From Ophiosphaerella korrae (Eukaryota > Ascomycota > Dothideomycetes > Pleosporales > Phaeosphaeriaceae), in NCBI GenBank assembly GCA_028456385.1, contig JALNQF010000266.1, positions 1 to 56,755 of the forward strand: a stretch of 56,755 nt of DNA, written 5' to 3'. Positions 38,601-50,149 of the stretch are shown in pieces (position 1 is the first letter of the stretch; each line of letters opens with the position of its first letter). The notes below the pieces were generated by a model, which did not search any database, was not told where the DNA came from, and saw only the letters and a list, made by a program, of their open reading frames with translations. The translations under genes were made by a program, and so were the position numbers.

Positions 38601-39550
38601 TCTACTTTATTCTTTAAGTCTATTACTAATAGGAGAGTAGATAGGATAGAGTACTAATCTGCGACAGCTTTAGAACCTATAAGATACTAGAGATTCTAGA
38701 GTTTTGCTTTAAAAATAATATTATTCTATATTGTCTTCCTTCTTATATATCTTATAAGCTATAGCTATGTAACGTATCTCTTTTTACGCTACTAAAGACT
38801 ACCTATTATAACAAGGTTAAACGCCTTAATTAAGGTAGTATAGATATAATTAGTAAAGAGTATCTTATTTAGCTATATAAGCTAGTATAAGAGAGAGCGC
38901 TAACTAAGAAAAATATTATAGCTAGATAGGCTACTACTAGTTTATTTCCTTAGAATCTTAATAGAGTACTTTAGTATATACTAAAGCCGCTTATAGAGCT
39001 TATTAGGCTTAATGCTAATAAGACGGTAGGATTAGTATATCGAAACAAACTACTACTAATACTAGTAACGCTAGTAACACTAGTAGTAATAGAGGGATTA
39101 ATATTATTATATAAGAAGATTAAATAGGATTATAGTACTTCTAATAAGTAGAGTAGATACTATTAGTAGAAATATATTAAGAAGCTTATAAGCGCTACCT
39201 AAATTTTAATTACTAAATAAAGCTTTCTTTAGGATTATAATTAAGTTTTACTAGAGGTTAGTAAAATAACCTAGTATTGCTAAGTAAAGAAATTAGCTAT
39301 CTTAAAAAAAGAGAAAGAAAGGTCTTTAAATATAAGGATCTTAAAGAGGCATAATTAGATTGTAATACTAAAGACAAAGCTATAGCTAAGAAAAGTAAGA
39401 GTAAACGTAGTAGTAAGTAGAAGGCTTCTACACAAGATAAGAAAGAGAATAAGTTATTACTAGCTTTAAAGGTATAAGTTCTAAAGAAGAGTAAAGATTA
39501 GGAGCTTATACTATAGAGGGCTCTAGAAGCGTAAATATATTAGTTATTAG
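38601..39550 (+). pseudogene. Second Pogo transposase, catalytic half and C-terminus only
   Basis: In phase with the BTB copy. VLICDSFRT (DGF in the family) places catalytic Asp 2 at 38663. FCFKNNIILYCLPSY follows, then K-L-Q-L-C-N with Asp 3 (now Asn) at 38771, again 36 codons on. After that come the typical conserved tail KEYLI-LYKL and TKKNI, a FP-NLNRVL block, and a Lys/Arg-rich C-terminus with a possible coiled coil to about 39,550. The amino-terminal DNA-binding domain and Asp 1 are missing, so this is a 5'-truncated copy. It belongs to a Pogo branch different from the element at 35,420, since motif residues differ throughout. Confidence 0.75.
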
Positions 39551-40450
39551 TATAAATTTAAATAAAAGACGAGGAGAAAGTAAATAATTAGTAGTTCTAT
39601 CTACTTTCTTAGAACCTAGGCTATAAACTCTTATTTATAGCTATAGCGTGCGACAGCCTTACTATATAACTAGGATCTACGAACTAATTTACTTAATACG
39701 CATTCTAGCTCGCTAGTAAACTAAGTATAGAATCTAATAGGTTGTATATCCTATTAAGCTAGCCTTCTATTTTCTTTAATACTACTTAGTTATAATACTA
39801 CTTAGAGGTTGTAAAATCCTTATCTATCTAGCTAATTATACTAGCGCTAATTAACGCTACGCTAAAAGGTCTATAAGACCTAAGGTTAGTAATAACTACT
39901 TTATCCTTATTATTAACTAAGATATTTAATAGGTTTAAATTATTGTAGGCCTATTAAAAGTTATAGAGATAATTTATAGTAGACTTAACTCTCTTTATAT
40001 ATAAGTCCTTTCTAAAGAGCTTACTCTAGTCTACTATTCTAGCTTTAAGGTTTATTAGATATTAGTTAAGTATAAGTCTTATAATAAGCTTATTTTTAAC
40101 AGTATAGCTATAATAGCTAACTATATTTTAATATAGATTCTTTAAAAAGATTTCGAATATCTTTACCTTGTCTAGTAAGAGCTACTAAAGCTTTAGAGCG
40201 AGATCGCTATTAAAACTACTAAGCTTTAGACGCTTAATATATTTACTAGCAAGTTCTAATTTTAATAGAATAGTAATCTCTAGGGGCGCTTTAAGATAAA
40301 TTACCTTACCTAGAATATGTTTAAGGTAGCGTTTAACGTCTTTAAGACTTAGTACTATAAATTTAGAGTCTAGTACCTCCTTATAGTACGTATTATTGTC
40401 CTAATTAATAAAAGAAAAGGTAGCCTTTTGTCTATTTTTGTCCCTTGTAG
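39540..40450 (-). pseudogene. Unidentified minus-strand RIP-mutated frame, about 300 codons
   Basis: Reverse-complement reading from about 40,450 down to 39,540 gives one phase with relatively few breaks, all TAA/TAG. Segments include FIVLSLKDVKRYLKHILG, KLELASKYIKRLKLSSFNSD and ITNLRSYRPFSVALISAS. The composition suggests an alpha-helical soluble protein. I recognise no family. It is convergent with the Pogo fragment, overlapping or abutting it at about 39,540. Confidence 0.4.
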
Positions 40451-42220
40451 TGTAATAGGAGTTTAGATCTTAGAAGGATTTAATATACAATAGTAGGCCT
40501 ATTGTAGCTAAAGTTGTCTATTAAAGTAAGAAAACTAGGTAGATATATTAGGCGAGCTAGCTAGTTACGTAGAAAGAGCTATCTTGTAGTATACCTTGTA
40601 ACGCTTAACTACTAATTAGCTAGTAGCTAGTTACTTCCTAACTAGTATTAAGTATTAGAGAGTATAGTAGTAGTTCTTAACAAAGAATTTATAAGTATAA
40701 TAAAATTATAGTCTTTTTGTAAAGCCTTTAATTTGCCTATATAGCTTAAGAAACTAGTATCTTGCCCCTAATAATATGTTATACCCTAGGTAAAGTTACT
40801 TTATTGTTAATATCTTCTATAAGTAGATAGCGTTCTAGCTAAATTAAGAGGTTTAGGTGTTGCTAGTATTACTACCTAAGGCTCTAGTCTAGCTATTTGT
40901 AGTCGTATTACTAGTTAGCTAATTATATTATACTAGCTATTAAGTGCGAACTAGATAGTTTATATTACTATAGTCTAAGAAAGTATAGGAAAATGTATAT
41001 TAGCTACTAGAAGTAACTATTAATGTTAGTACGCTACACTTAAAAAAATTAGCTAGGAATAAGAAACCTATATTAATTTAGTATACATGTCTAGTACTAT
41101 TACGTATAAGATAAGAGTGTTTAGGCTTATAAGAGGATAGAGATATTAGATAATAGGTAGAAAATATAAATATATAAATAGGCTATTAAATAAAGAGATT
41201 AAGTTCAAGCGTAATTATTAAAGAGGTAAGAAAATTCAACGTATTTATCTAGTTACCTCCCTCCCTCTCTCCTCTACTCTTACTATATCTTACTATACTA
41301 TACACTATATACTATATACTATTATAGAGAAGCGATATAGATTACTCTTTAAAGCTAGATAAAGTAAGGAAAGGTATAAGTTAAGTAAGCTAAGGGTAAG
41401 CGTAAGATAAGAAGCTAGCTAGCGTATAGAAAGTAGAAACTGTAATTACGAGTAACTATAAGTAATTACATTACTAGTAAATTGCTATTAAGTAATTAAT
41501 TAGATACCTTTTTAATCTTTTTCTTACGTTATAGTATATTATACTCTCTACTATACTAATTGCTTTTTTATAGTAGTAGCGCAATAGTAAGGATATAGCT
41601 ACGCTATCTTTCTTTACTATATTTTTTAGCGTTATAACTCCTTATATATTTCTATTTACTTTATCGTACTATAACCTCTTATTACCCTCTTAGTATTATC
41701 TTTAAACCTGTATTCTTATACGTGCTCGTCTAAATCCTCTTAAGAATAGAACTTAGGGGCTTTGCAGCGTAGTAGATAAGAATTAGTTAGGTAACGCTAC
41801 TCTTTCTTAATTATACAACGTATAGCTAGTGTTATTACTACTATCCTATATACAACTTCTTCTTTTAGATAAAATAGGAAGTTGCTTTAGAAGAGCTAGG
41901 ATTTACTATAATTAGGGCACGAAGGCAGCTTCTATAGATAAGCCTATACGTTTCTAAGAGAGAGATTAGTATTAGTATAATTAACCTTATTATTAGTTTT
42001 AGAGAGAATAGAAGGACTAGAGATTAAAGGAGTTATGCTCTATTTGCTAGCTACTTATTTAATAGTAAAGTAGGGTATTAATAAGACATAGAAGGAGGGA
42101 AATTATAATAATACTTATATAAATTAGTAAAGTTACTTATTAGCTTAAAGGGCACTACGAGGAACGAGGAGTATAAGACTAATAAGAGTTAATACTAATA
42201 GTAAAGCAGCAACTACATAT
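40451..42220. other. No recognisable gene; local pyrimidine-rich stretch
   Basis: I see no convincing frame. At about 41,244-41,330 there is a CT-rich run (CTCCCTCCCTCTCTCC) followed by TATACTATA-type short repeats. The part from about 41,900 may already belong to the RNase H gene copy that follows. Confidence 0.3.
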
Positions 42221-42229
42221 AGACTAAGG

Positions 42230-43340
42230 GATTAGCTAGACTAATACTAGCTTCTTAAGTACTAGCGCTAACTTAGCTAAAGCCTTGCTCTAACCCGTAC
42301 CTTAATATCTAAACTATAGCTTTATTTCGTACTAAGTATACCTACTATAGTAGATAGTAGGGAAGATCTTATCGTTAATAGAAAGCTTATCCTCTATCCT
42401 GCACTTACAGATTAATCTATACTAGAACTCCTCTAAGAATGTCCTAAGTACAATAACTTTCTATTATATTGCTACGCGTATAACAATTAACTTATAGATC
42501 TTCCTTAAAGCTATTAGCTAGCTAAACCCTACTACTATTACTATATTATATTTATTAATAGTGCGTGTACGAATAACAGAAGTCCTGTAGCTAAAGTAGG
42601 AGTTAGTATAGTATATAGTAATAATAATAGTAGCTAGTTATTAAAACTAATTATAGATATAGTAGACAACTTTCTACTACAATTAAACTAGCGAGTAGAG
42701 CTCTATATAGTAAAGTTAGGTCTAGAGTTCTTTGCTAAAGCTTATTATAAGAATTCTAAGAGTAAAGCTAAAGCTTAGATTATTACTACTAACTCTAAAT
42801 ATATTGTTAAAGGAATAACTAAATAGCTACTAATATAGAAGGTATGTCTTAACTTTTCTAATAAAGGCTTCTAAAACTACTTCTAACTAAGCTTATAGAA
42901 GAATAATTAGCGTATAACTAAAGGTTCTAAACTAGTAAATTTAGATCTATTCCTTACTCTTAATAGCGTAATAACTAAGCACGAAGTAGAGAATATAAAA
43001 GTTAGTACCTAAGCGCATGTTAACTGTATACGAACCTAAAACAACGTAGATTAGGCTCTAGTATATTCTAAGAGAGTATAATAAAATAGCTAATAGTCTT
43101 GCAAAAGTAGCTATAGTCCTTAGTAATAAGGTTAGGAATAAGGCTAGGATATAGGCCTAAAATACAAGGTATTAATCTAGGGTGTAAGAGGACTTTAGAC
43201 AACAGTATTATATGCCTATTGTTTATCTATTCTTAGAAAGCTTTTAGCTATATCTTAGCCTACTATTTAGTGTAGCTTAGATTATAATTAATAAACGTGT
43301 TTAAGATTAACCCTACTTAGATCGCTTCCTTAGTAAGTAT
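42230..43340 (+). pseudogene. RNase H1-type gene copy, RIP-inactivated
   Basis: One phase from about 42,230 to 43,340 with only TAA/TAG breaks. The RNase H fold is recognised by F-I-N-S-ACTNN (DGACTNNG before RIP) at 42551-42580, NQ-R-V-EL with the catalytic Glu at 42698-42700, TNSKYIVKGIT with the third acidic residue (now Asn) at 42791, and HVN...NNVD with the last Asp at 43049. The DGACxNNG form is that of cellular or RNase H-like fungal genes, not the RNase H of the Gypsy Pol elements here. An upstream segment (LELL-ECPKYNNF, about 42,422-42,460) has the look of the leader seen in such fungal proteins. Two of the four acidic residues are lost. Confidence 0.65.
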
Positions 43341-44838
43341 AGATAGGAGTAGTAATATTATATAAATTATCCTCGTATTACTACTATAGAGCTAAAGACA
43401 ACCTATAGGCGAGTTAGAATAGCTAGAAGGTTAGCTATTACTATATTATAAGCTATATTAGGTTATATAGGTGTAGTAGTTAATTTGTAATTAGGTAGTA
43501 CTACTCTATTATAAATTAAGGTATTCTAGAAATATAGTATAAAGGTAACAACGACCTAGTAATTTTTTAGAATTAAGTAGTAGGTAGTAGGAGGTAACTC
43601 TCTATAAGTAATTTAAGCGATGTAGTATTAAGTTTTAAAAGCGCAATATATTCTAAAGGGTATTCTAAGTACACTATATTATTATTAATAATAGAGCAAG
43701 TTAGTAGATATTCCTAAAGAAGCTATAGCAATTACTATTAATCTTAAGAGATCTATTACTCTTGTACAAAGAGATAAAGTAGCTATATTCTTTAGATTAA
43801 GGGTAATAGTATAGTAAGAGAATATAAAGGAATATTTCCTTAATCTATTTAAAGATACTAGCTATCTAGCAAGAAAGAGATAGCCTTAATCTAGCCTATA
43901 TAGCTCTTAAGGACACTATAGTATAACCTTGTTACTACCTCCTAGACCTATACTATTAAGTTGCCCTTATTACTATTGTATAGTATCCTCGCCTAGAACT
44001 TATAGCGTATATTACAAATAACTTATAGATAAGCACAAGATTATATTTACCTATATAGATCTATATAAGGAACTTATTCTTATTTAGCTATCTACTAGAA
44101 AGATTACTAGAATTATTAATTAGAAAGTAGCTAACTAGTAGCTAGTATATTAGAAGTATACTAAATTATTATTTAGGAGTAGATATATACTGTAGTAGAA
44201 AGAACTTATTAGAAAAGCCTTAGACCCTAATCTATCTAAACTACAGATTAAGCGTATTCTCTAGTAATTCTAACTAAAATATAATAAAACTCTTTACCTA
44301 ACCTACTATTTCCTAGAAGCTAATTATACTTCCTCTATTAATATATACCTTACTACTCTTACTAAGACGTTAAAGCTAAGTAAGTATAAGTATAATATTA
44401 TAGAGCTAGGTCTAATAGCTCTTATTATTAAGGCCTTAGCTTTAGAGATAGTTCTTAAGCGCGTTATCTATACTATCTTTATCTAGAGTCTAGGCTATAT
44501 AGTTAATAGCTATAGCCTATAGGTTAAGGTAGTTGTAATAAGCGTAGACACCTTTAAAGTAGCGATACTAAGTAGGTATAAGGGTATACTCTCGCGAAAG
44601 TTAGACGAAGCTAAAGTCTCTAATTACTAGCTAATACTATTATATAAAGGTAGCCTAAGACATCTACTCTACCTTTGTATAGGTTACTAGCTAAGTAGTA
44701 AGGGCGTCTATAAGGGTTATAGGAGCTAGAGAGCTTAGAATTTGCGATATTACTATATAGATAGGTGCGATAGTTCTAGTAGTAATAGTGTAGATGCTAA
44801 CCTACTTACGTAGCTACTAGTTATTATCTTTCTCTATA

Positions 44839-44860
44839 ACTATACAAACGTTTGTATAGT
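44839..44860. repeat. 22-base perfect palindrome
   Basis: ACTATACAAACG joined to its reverse complement, with no spacer (centre between 44849 and 44850). It keeps CA and TG, which are rare around it. It could be a dimeric protein-binding site or chance. Confidence 0.6.
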
Positions 44861-45271
44861 CTTCTATAAAGCTAGAAGTAGTTATATTCTAATAGTTAGC
44901 TATTAGTAGAATACTATTTACTAGGTATAGGTCTACGTAGTTAGGTATAGCTAGCTTAGGCTAATCCTCCTAATTGCGAATAGGCACGATCTAGGTAAGT
45001 TAATAGGGGTTAGTACTATAGGCCTAACTAGGTAGTAGTAGAATAGTAGACAATAAAGCTATTTTAGGAGAGATCTAGTCGCAATCGTAGTATACGTAAA
45101 GGCTAGTATATAGTAAGTTAGTAAAGTACGTACGTATACTAGTAATAATTATAGGAGTTAATAATAGTTAATTATTGTAAGGGTAAGAGTTTTAGTATAG
45201 GCTACTAAGCCTATACTATAATAGGAAACGCCTATTACCTGCGCTTTTATTTTTACTTTATTTAACTATCT

Positions 45272-45317
45272 TAGAGAGAAAGACCTTAGCGAGCGCTATA
45301 AGAGGTCTTTCTCTCTA
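45272..45317. repeat. Hairpin: 15-base perfect inverted repeat, 16-base loop
   Basis: The left arm 45272-45286 (TAGAGAGAAAGACCT) pairs perfectly with 45303-45317. The loop itself can form a further four-base stem (TAGC with GCTA). No T-run follows, so a bacterial-type terminator reading does not apply. In a fungal genome a small inverted-repeat element end or a structured RNA are the options. Confidence 0.6.
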
Positions 45318-45600
45318 TTACTAACGTAACGTTAACTATATAATACTGTTACTTTACAATTTAGTTAAAATAGTAACTTATAGTTAGGTATATTAATAAG
45401 CCCCTCTACGAAGGTATATTAGGTACGTATAGGTAACTTAAAAGAGGGCCTTAATAGGCGTAGTGTACGCAAGTAGATAAATATATTTAATATATATAGG
45501 GGGAGAATTTAGAGGAATTATAGGTTAGGTTAGATAAAGACTTAATAGATAGAGATATAGGCTAGCTTATAGTAAGACACAAGTTTAGTTAGTATAGAGA

Positions 45601-46470
45601 GTAGAGTAGGTTACACACTATAGAATCTAGTCTATAGCTTATACTATAAGATACTATTAGCTTATTATAAGGAGTTTTTTACAAGTAACGTAAAATTAGA
45701 AATAGAGGTATATTAAGAAATACAACCCTATATTATAGCTAGCGTCTTATAGGGGCGTAGTACGTACTTAGATCTAGATAGTAAGTAAGATTACGTCCTA
45801 ACTAGAGAGACTACTACGTAGCTCGAGAGAATAGTGCGTAATATAAGTTTAGCGTCTCTAATATACTTTCTAGTACTAGTAGACTATAGAATTAACGCGC
45901 GCATATATTATAAGAGAATAATAAGATTTTAATTATATATTACCTATTTAATTACTAAACAAGGTAGTTATTATATATACATAACGCTAGAAATATTCTA
46001 TAGTAAAGTATAGCTATAACTAGTAACTAGCTTAAGGTGCTTTTATATAATCTTCTACTTAGGTAGTAACGCCTAAGAGTAATTATACGCTTTATCGAGT
46101 TATTAACTCTCTTATAATATTCTAGCTTTACTTTATTAATATTCCTTTATTACTCTATAATTTAACTCTTTAATTTACCTCTTTTTATACTTCTTACCTA
46201 CTCTATTTATAAGCTATCTACAAGTAGTATTATTATAATCTACCTAAGGTAAGTAGTAGCCTAGTATCCTATCTATAGCTACAAGTATGCTAATATACTA
46301 TTAAGCGAATTATAGCTTTTCTCTTTAGCCTCCCTTAATATACTACGCTCTTTACTATCTAACTATATCTTACGAATTTATTCTCTAAATTAGCGTATTC
46401 CTCCCTAAACTATCGTTAGTAGTTATTTTTATATTAAGGCGGGGAGGTCGCTTAAAAGCTCTTATCCCTA
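45601..46470. other. No recognisable gene
   Basis: AT-rich with patches of CG. I see no supported frame, repeat or known motif in this stretch. Confidence 0.3.
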
Positions 46471-46479
46471 ATCCTACTC

Positions 46480-47390
46480 TTGTCCTATAAATTATCTAGA
46501 CGTTATATCTACTAAGAATAAGAAGAAGGCGCTTAAAGGATAGTAGGTGCGCATTAGAGCTAATTAGTTTAGTATTATAGAGGATATAACTATAACATTT
46601 AAGGGAGAATTATACTATACTATAGATAGTAAGGGAAACTAAGTTATTAAACTAGATTAGAATAATAGAAACGTGTTAAAAGAGGTTTACCCTAGGTACT
46701 AATATAATATAATAAAGGCGTTTATTAAGTTTATAAAGAGATAGTAGTAAGTAGTAATTAGATATAATATATATTATTTACTTATAGAGAAGGATTATCC
46801 TCTAGTTTTATATAATATCTAGAATAACTCTTTACTAAATCTAAACGTATTACAGATATTCTATCTCTAGTTATAGCTAACCTTAATTACAACAAAGATG
46901 TTATCTTTAACCTTTAGTATATATAAAGACAAGTAATTTAGGGCTACTAGTCTTCTAGAGTCTTTTCCCTATTAATTACTTGTTATCGCCCTAGTACAAA
47001 ATAGCTTAGGAAGTTTGTTAATTATTTTACGTGTTGTAAATACAAAAGAGTAGTAGCTAGGTAATATTAGAGTTCCTATAATATTAACCTCTAAAGAGTA
47101 TAACATTAATAGATATTTACTATACCTAAAATCTACTAGGATGTTACCCTAGTACGTTTTAGAAGTAGTTTATCTACGTTTTCTTAACTACGCATAGAAT
47201 TATCCTTAGCCTAACTATACTTTCTTGCCTGCGTCTCGCTACTTAGATTACGGGCTTAACTTACGTTTGTTTTAACGTAGCTAGTATTCTATGCCTAGAG
47301 TACTACCCCGAAGTTAGTAGCGCCTAGGTTAGCTACCCTTGTAGCTCCTCCTTCGTGTGTAGGTCTAATTAATAGTTAGGAAAGAGATAT
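46480..47390 (+). pseudogene. Unidentified plus-strand RIP-mutated frame, about 300 codons
   Basis: One phase (codon start at 46574) with breaks only at TAA/TAG. A folded-looking first part contains ISTKNKKKALKG, ITFKGELYYTIDSKGN and NNRNVLKEVYPRY. From about 46,790 it is rich in codons that would have been Pro, Ser, Thr and His before RIP, which points to a disordered tail. I do not recognise the family. A TATA or start signal cannot be placed. Confidence 0.4.
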
Positions 47391-48280
47391 ATCGTAACTA
47401 AATGCGTTTCTTACCTAAATATTAATATCTAGTAAGCCTTTAGTAGTTCTGTGTTTATATTTTAAACCTACTCTATTCCCCTTACTAACGTAGCTAAGCT
47501 GCTTTAATATACGTAGATAATTAAGATATAAAGAAATCTAGGCTTTTTACTCCTCTAACCCTAGAATACTCTCTACTATAAACAATATTATACCTTCTAT
47601 AAGAGATTAGTATTAATTAGTAGAAGAAGAGCTAGTATACTAAATATAGCTATTACACGTTGTGTATAAACGTATTTATTAAAAATATCTAGAAGCTCTT
47701 ATAGTAAGGCCTTTTCGCGCACTAAGTATTACTAAGAGGTAAAGCTATTTGTATCTAGGGAGACCCTAGGCGTTACTATAGGATTATTCTCTAATTTGTT
47801 TAGAGTTGTAATTGTACTACACTATATATCTACTTCTAGGATAAGCTTTTTATCTACTTTACTAGGAGAAAGCATATACCTATAATAGGCTTAGTAAGAG
47901 ACTAAATAATCTCGTAGTTAAGTATAGAATCTTACTTTCTATCTTTTAGCCTTTAAATAAGGTTAAGCCTATACTAGTAAGCTATTACGATTGTTTTTAT
48001 TTCTCCTAAAGCGATAGCGTATAACAAGATAGCTTAAGCGCTAGCCTTACGGAGGATATTATTAAGAAAGGTTTAGTAATTATTACGTCGCTAACTAGTC
48101 TATACATTCTACAATATTTTAATAGTAGCTAAAACTTATTAATTCTAGACTCTATCTAAGTAACAAGTAATCTTTAGGTTATCTACAAGTATAATAATTT
48201 TAGCCTATATATCCTTAGAGTTAAGTTTTTAAGTAGAGCCTATTTTTCTTAGTAATCTAGATATTGCTAACTTTAGCGAG
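47391..48280. other. Unassigned stretch with short protein-like runs
   Basis: Plus-strand runs look protein-like but change phase, and I could not join them into one frame. No domain or repeat was recognised. Confidence 0.25.
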
Positions 48281-48283
48281 GCT

Positions 48284-48474
48284 AAGTGTAAATAGTAGGC
48301 GAGTAAGGACGTAAATGTAGTACAAGGTAGGGTGTAAATAGCGTGCAAGTAGGACGTAAATAGAGTAGGAGTAGAGTATAAATAGTAGCGTGCAAGGTGT
48401 AAATAGAGTGCGAGTAGGATATAAAATAGAGTGCAAGTATAGTGTAAATAAAGTGTAAATAGAGTGTAAATAGT
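48284..48474. repeat. Minisatellite of about 11-base units (some in 22-base pairs)
   Basis: About 190 bases made of variants of AGTGTAAATAG and GTGCAAGTAGG in alternation, for example GTGTAAATAGCGTGCAAGTA at about 48,332, then simpler GTGTAAATA units at the right end (48,441-48,474). It keeps many TG and CA dinucleotides, in contrast to the flanks. It may be recent, or short-unit repeats may have escaped the RIP that hit the flanks. Confidence 0.8.
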
Positions 48475-48836
48475 AAGGCTAATTTATTACTAGATAATAT
48501 AAGTAACGCTATAGGTGCAGCGCGTTGAAAATAAACTAGCGTATACCTATAACTTAACTCGATTAGGCTTTTAAGTACACTAGAACGATATTAATATATA
48601 TTACTATTAAAGGTAGAGTAGTATAGTTTACAATCCTCTAAGCTTAGATTAACGCTATATATAGTCTATAAGCTCTTTAGATACGTAGGTATCTTTGTAA
48701 TTAAGGGGATACTACTATTACTTCTATAGCTATACTTGTTAATACTAAGAGAGTGTAGATAAGGAGAGTAGAGAGGTATTAAGCGTAGGCAAGAGTGTAG
48801 GAAAATACGTATAAAGGTTCGCGATCTACTAAAGCT

Positions 48837-48936
48837 AGTTCTTTACTCTCTCTATTTAAATTACTTGTCTATACTTATCTATCTTACGTATTACTACTTA
48901 GCATACTTCTTGTAACTACGTTAAGCTCGTCTTTCC
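48837..48936. repeat. Direct repeat of about 100 bases, copy 1
   Basis: Begins AGTTCTTTACTCTC and ends with a conserved 40-base block, TTAAGCTCGTCTTTCC at its right end (48897-48936). It matches the copy at 49043-49150, about 210 bases downstream, with RIP-type and small indel differences. Confidence 0.7.
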
Positions 48937-49042
48937 CTCTCTCTTTAGAGATAACTATCGTTAACGTCTTCGCTAGACCTATCCCTCTATCTTCCTCTAG
49001 TAGAGTATAGTCTAAGTAGTTAATAGTTTGCGATTAACCTTT

Positions 49043-49150
49043 AGTTCTTTATTCTCTTCTATTTAAATAGCTCCTCTATTAACGCACTTATTTTATAGAG
49101 CGTTACCTACTTAGTACGCTTCTTTGTAACTATATTAAGCTCGTCTTTCC
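49043..49150. repeat. Direct repeat of about 100 bases, copy 2
   Basis: Second copy of 48837-48936. The best conserved part is 49110-49150, again ending TTAAGCTCGTCTTTCC. It indicates a local tandem duplication of about 210 bases. Confidence 0.7.
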
Positions 49151-49441
49151 TTAACCTTTTCTATCTCCCTCTAGTAGTAGTATAGCCCCTACTATCTATC
49201 TAAAGTTAAGTCCCTTCTCTAGCAAGTACTATTTACTATACTAAAGTAGATCGAAACTTTTACTTGTCCTTATACGCCTTAATAATACTAAGGTAAAGAT
49301 ATATAGTATATATTCTAAGACTAGATATTTACGTTTTTATAGGTACTATTATCGTATCTTACTTTAGAGACTAATCTTTTATATCTAATAATTAATCGAA
49401 CTCCTCTACCTTTACTTCTACCTAGCTAAACACTCTAAATT

Positions 49442-49510
49442 AAATAGGCTAGTAGGGTAGTACTCTCTAAATAGGCTAGTAAGGTAGTGCACCCTAAATA
49501 GTTAATAGAG
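49442..49510. repeat. 27-base tandem repeat, two full units and a partial one
   Basis: Units at 49442-49468 and 49469-49495 both begin AAATAGGCTAGTA, followed by a partial unit from 49496. The units differ at a few positions, including one unit that keeps TG and CA. Confidence 0.7.
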
Positions 49511-50140
49511 AAGGTAGAGCCTAGAATAGCTCTAGTAACAATGCCCTACAATATCGTGTAGAGCGTACGACTCTAGTAAGTGCTGTATACGATTTAATAA
49601 CTACTAAGGAAATAGGGGCTTAATAGCGTAATTCTTTGAATTTAGAATAGTAAGCTATTTGCATTTATTTGTAGGATGTATAGGCTAAACTTAAGAATAT
49701 TGTTTTTCTATAACAAGAGATTACTACGCGAGTATAATAGCTAATACTTCTACGATACACCTTATACTATATACGTAGGGTTCTTTATTATATTTAGATC
49801 TACTATATTTAACTACTAATAATCTTCTATACTTACCTACTACTTATTATTTTATATACCTACTATATTAAATATAATAGCGTAGTCCCGTAATACCTAT
49901 TTATTAAGTCCTACCTACTACTCTACCTATTAATAAACTTATCTATAAGTTAGCTGCATTATTAAATAATAAAAGCGATAGCGATACTTTTAAGGATATA
50001 GAAAATAGAATAGAACTTTTCTAATATAAACGCAACAAAGAGTTCTTAGAATTAGCTTAAGAATACTTTAAAAATATAGTGTGTAACAAAAGTGCCTCTT
50101 AACCCTAGGATAAAGAACTTATAGAGATTGTAGGTTAATA
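49511..50140. other. No recognisable gene
   Basis: Possible 3' end of the minus-strand frame that follows. Otherwise I see no supported feature here. Confidence 0.3.
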
Positions 50141-50149
50141 CTATTTAAG

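Larger units (their letters stand above)
43341..45600. other. Readable frames, unassigned
   Basis: On the plus strand one phase from about 43,920 to 45,550 is readable with TAA/TAG breaks only (for example YIDLYKELILI at about 44,057-44,090 and YNIIELGLIALIIKALALEIVLKRV at about 44,392-44,466, quoted in part). The minus strand in mirrored phase is similarly readable around 44,300-44,560. I cannot decide which strand was coding, and no domain was recognised. It may be the remains of one or two duplicated genes. Confidence 0.25.

Noticed and set aside
41244..41330. CT-rich tract as a promoter
   Set aside because: Pyrimidine-rich promoters occur in fungi, but no intact gene follows and the tract grades into simple TATACTATA repeats.
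45272..45317. Rho-independent terminator
   Set aside because: No T-run follows the hairpin, and the genome is evidently fungal, where this signal type is not used.
31430..45600. Starship-like captain (DUF3435 tyrosine recombinase) as explanation for the gene-rich block
   Set aside because: I looked for the Arg-Pro-Gly-Ala region and the C-terminal Arg/His/Tyr signature and did not find a convincing match in any frame. The idea stays only as a test in the findings.
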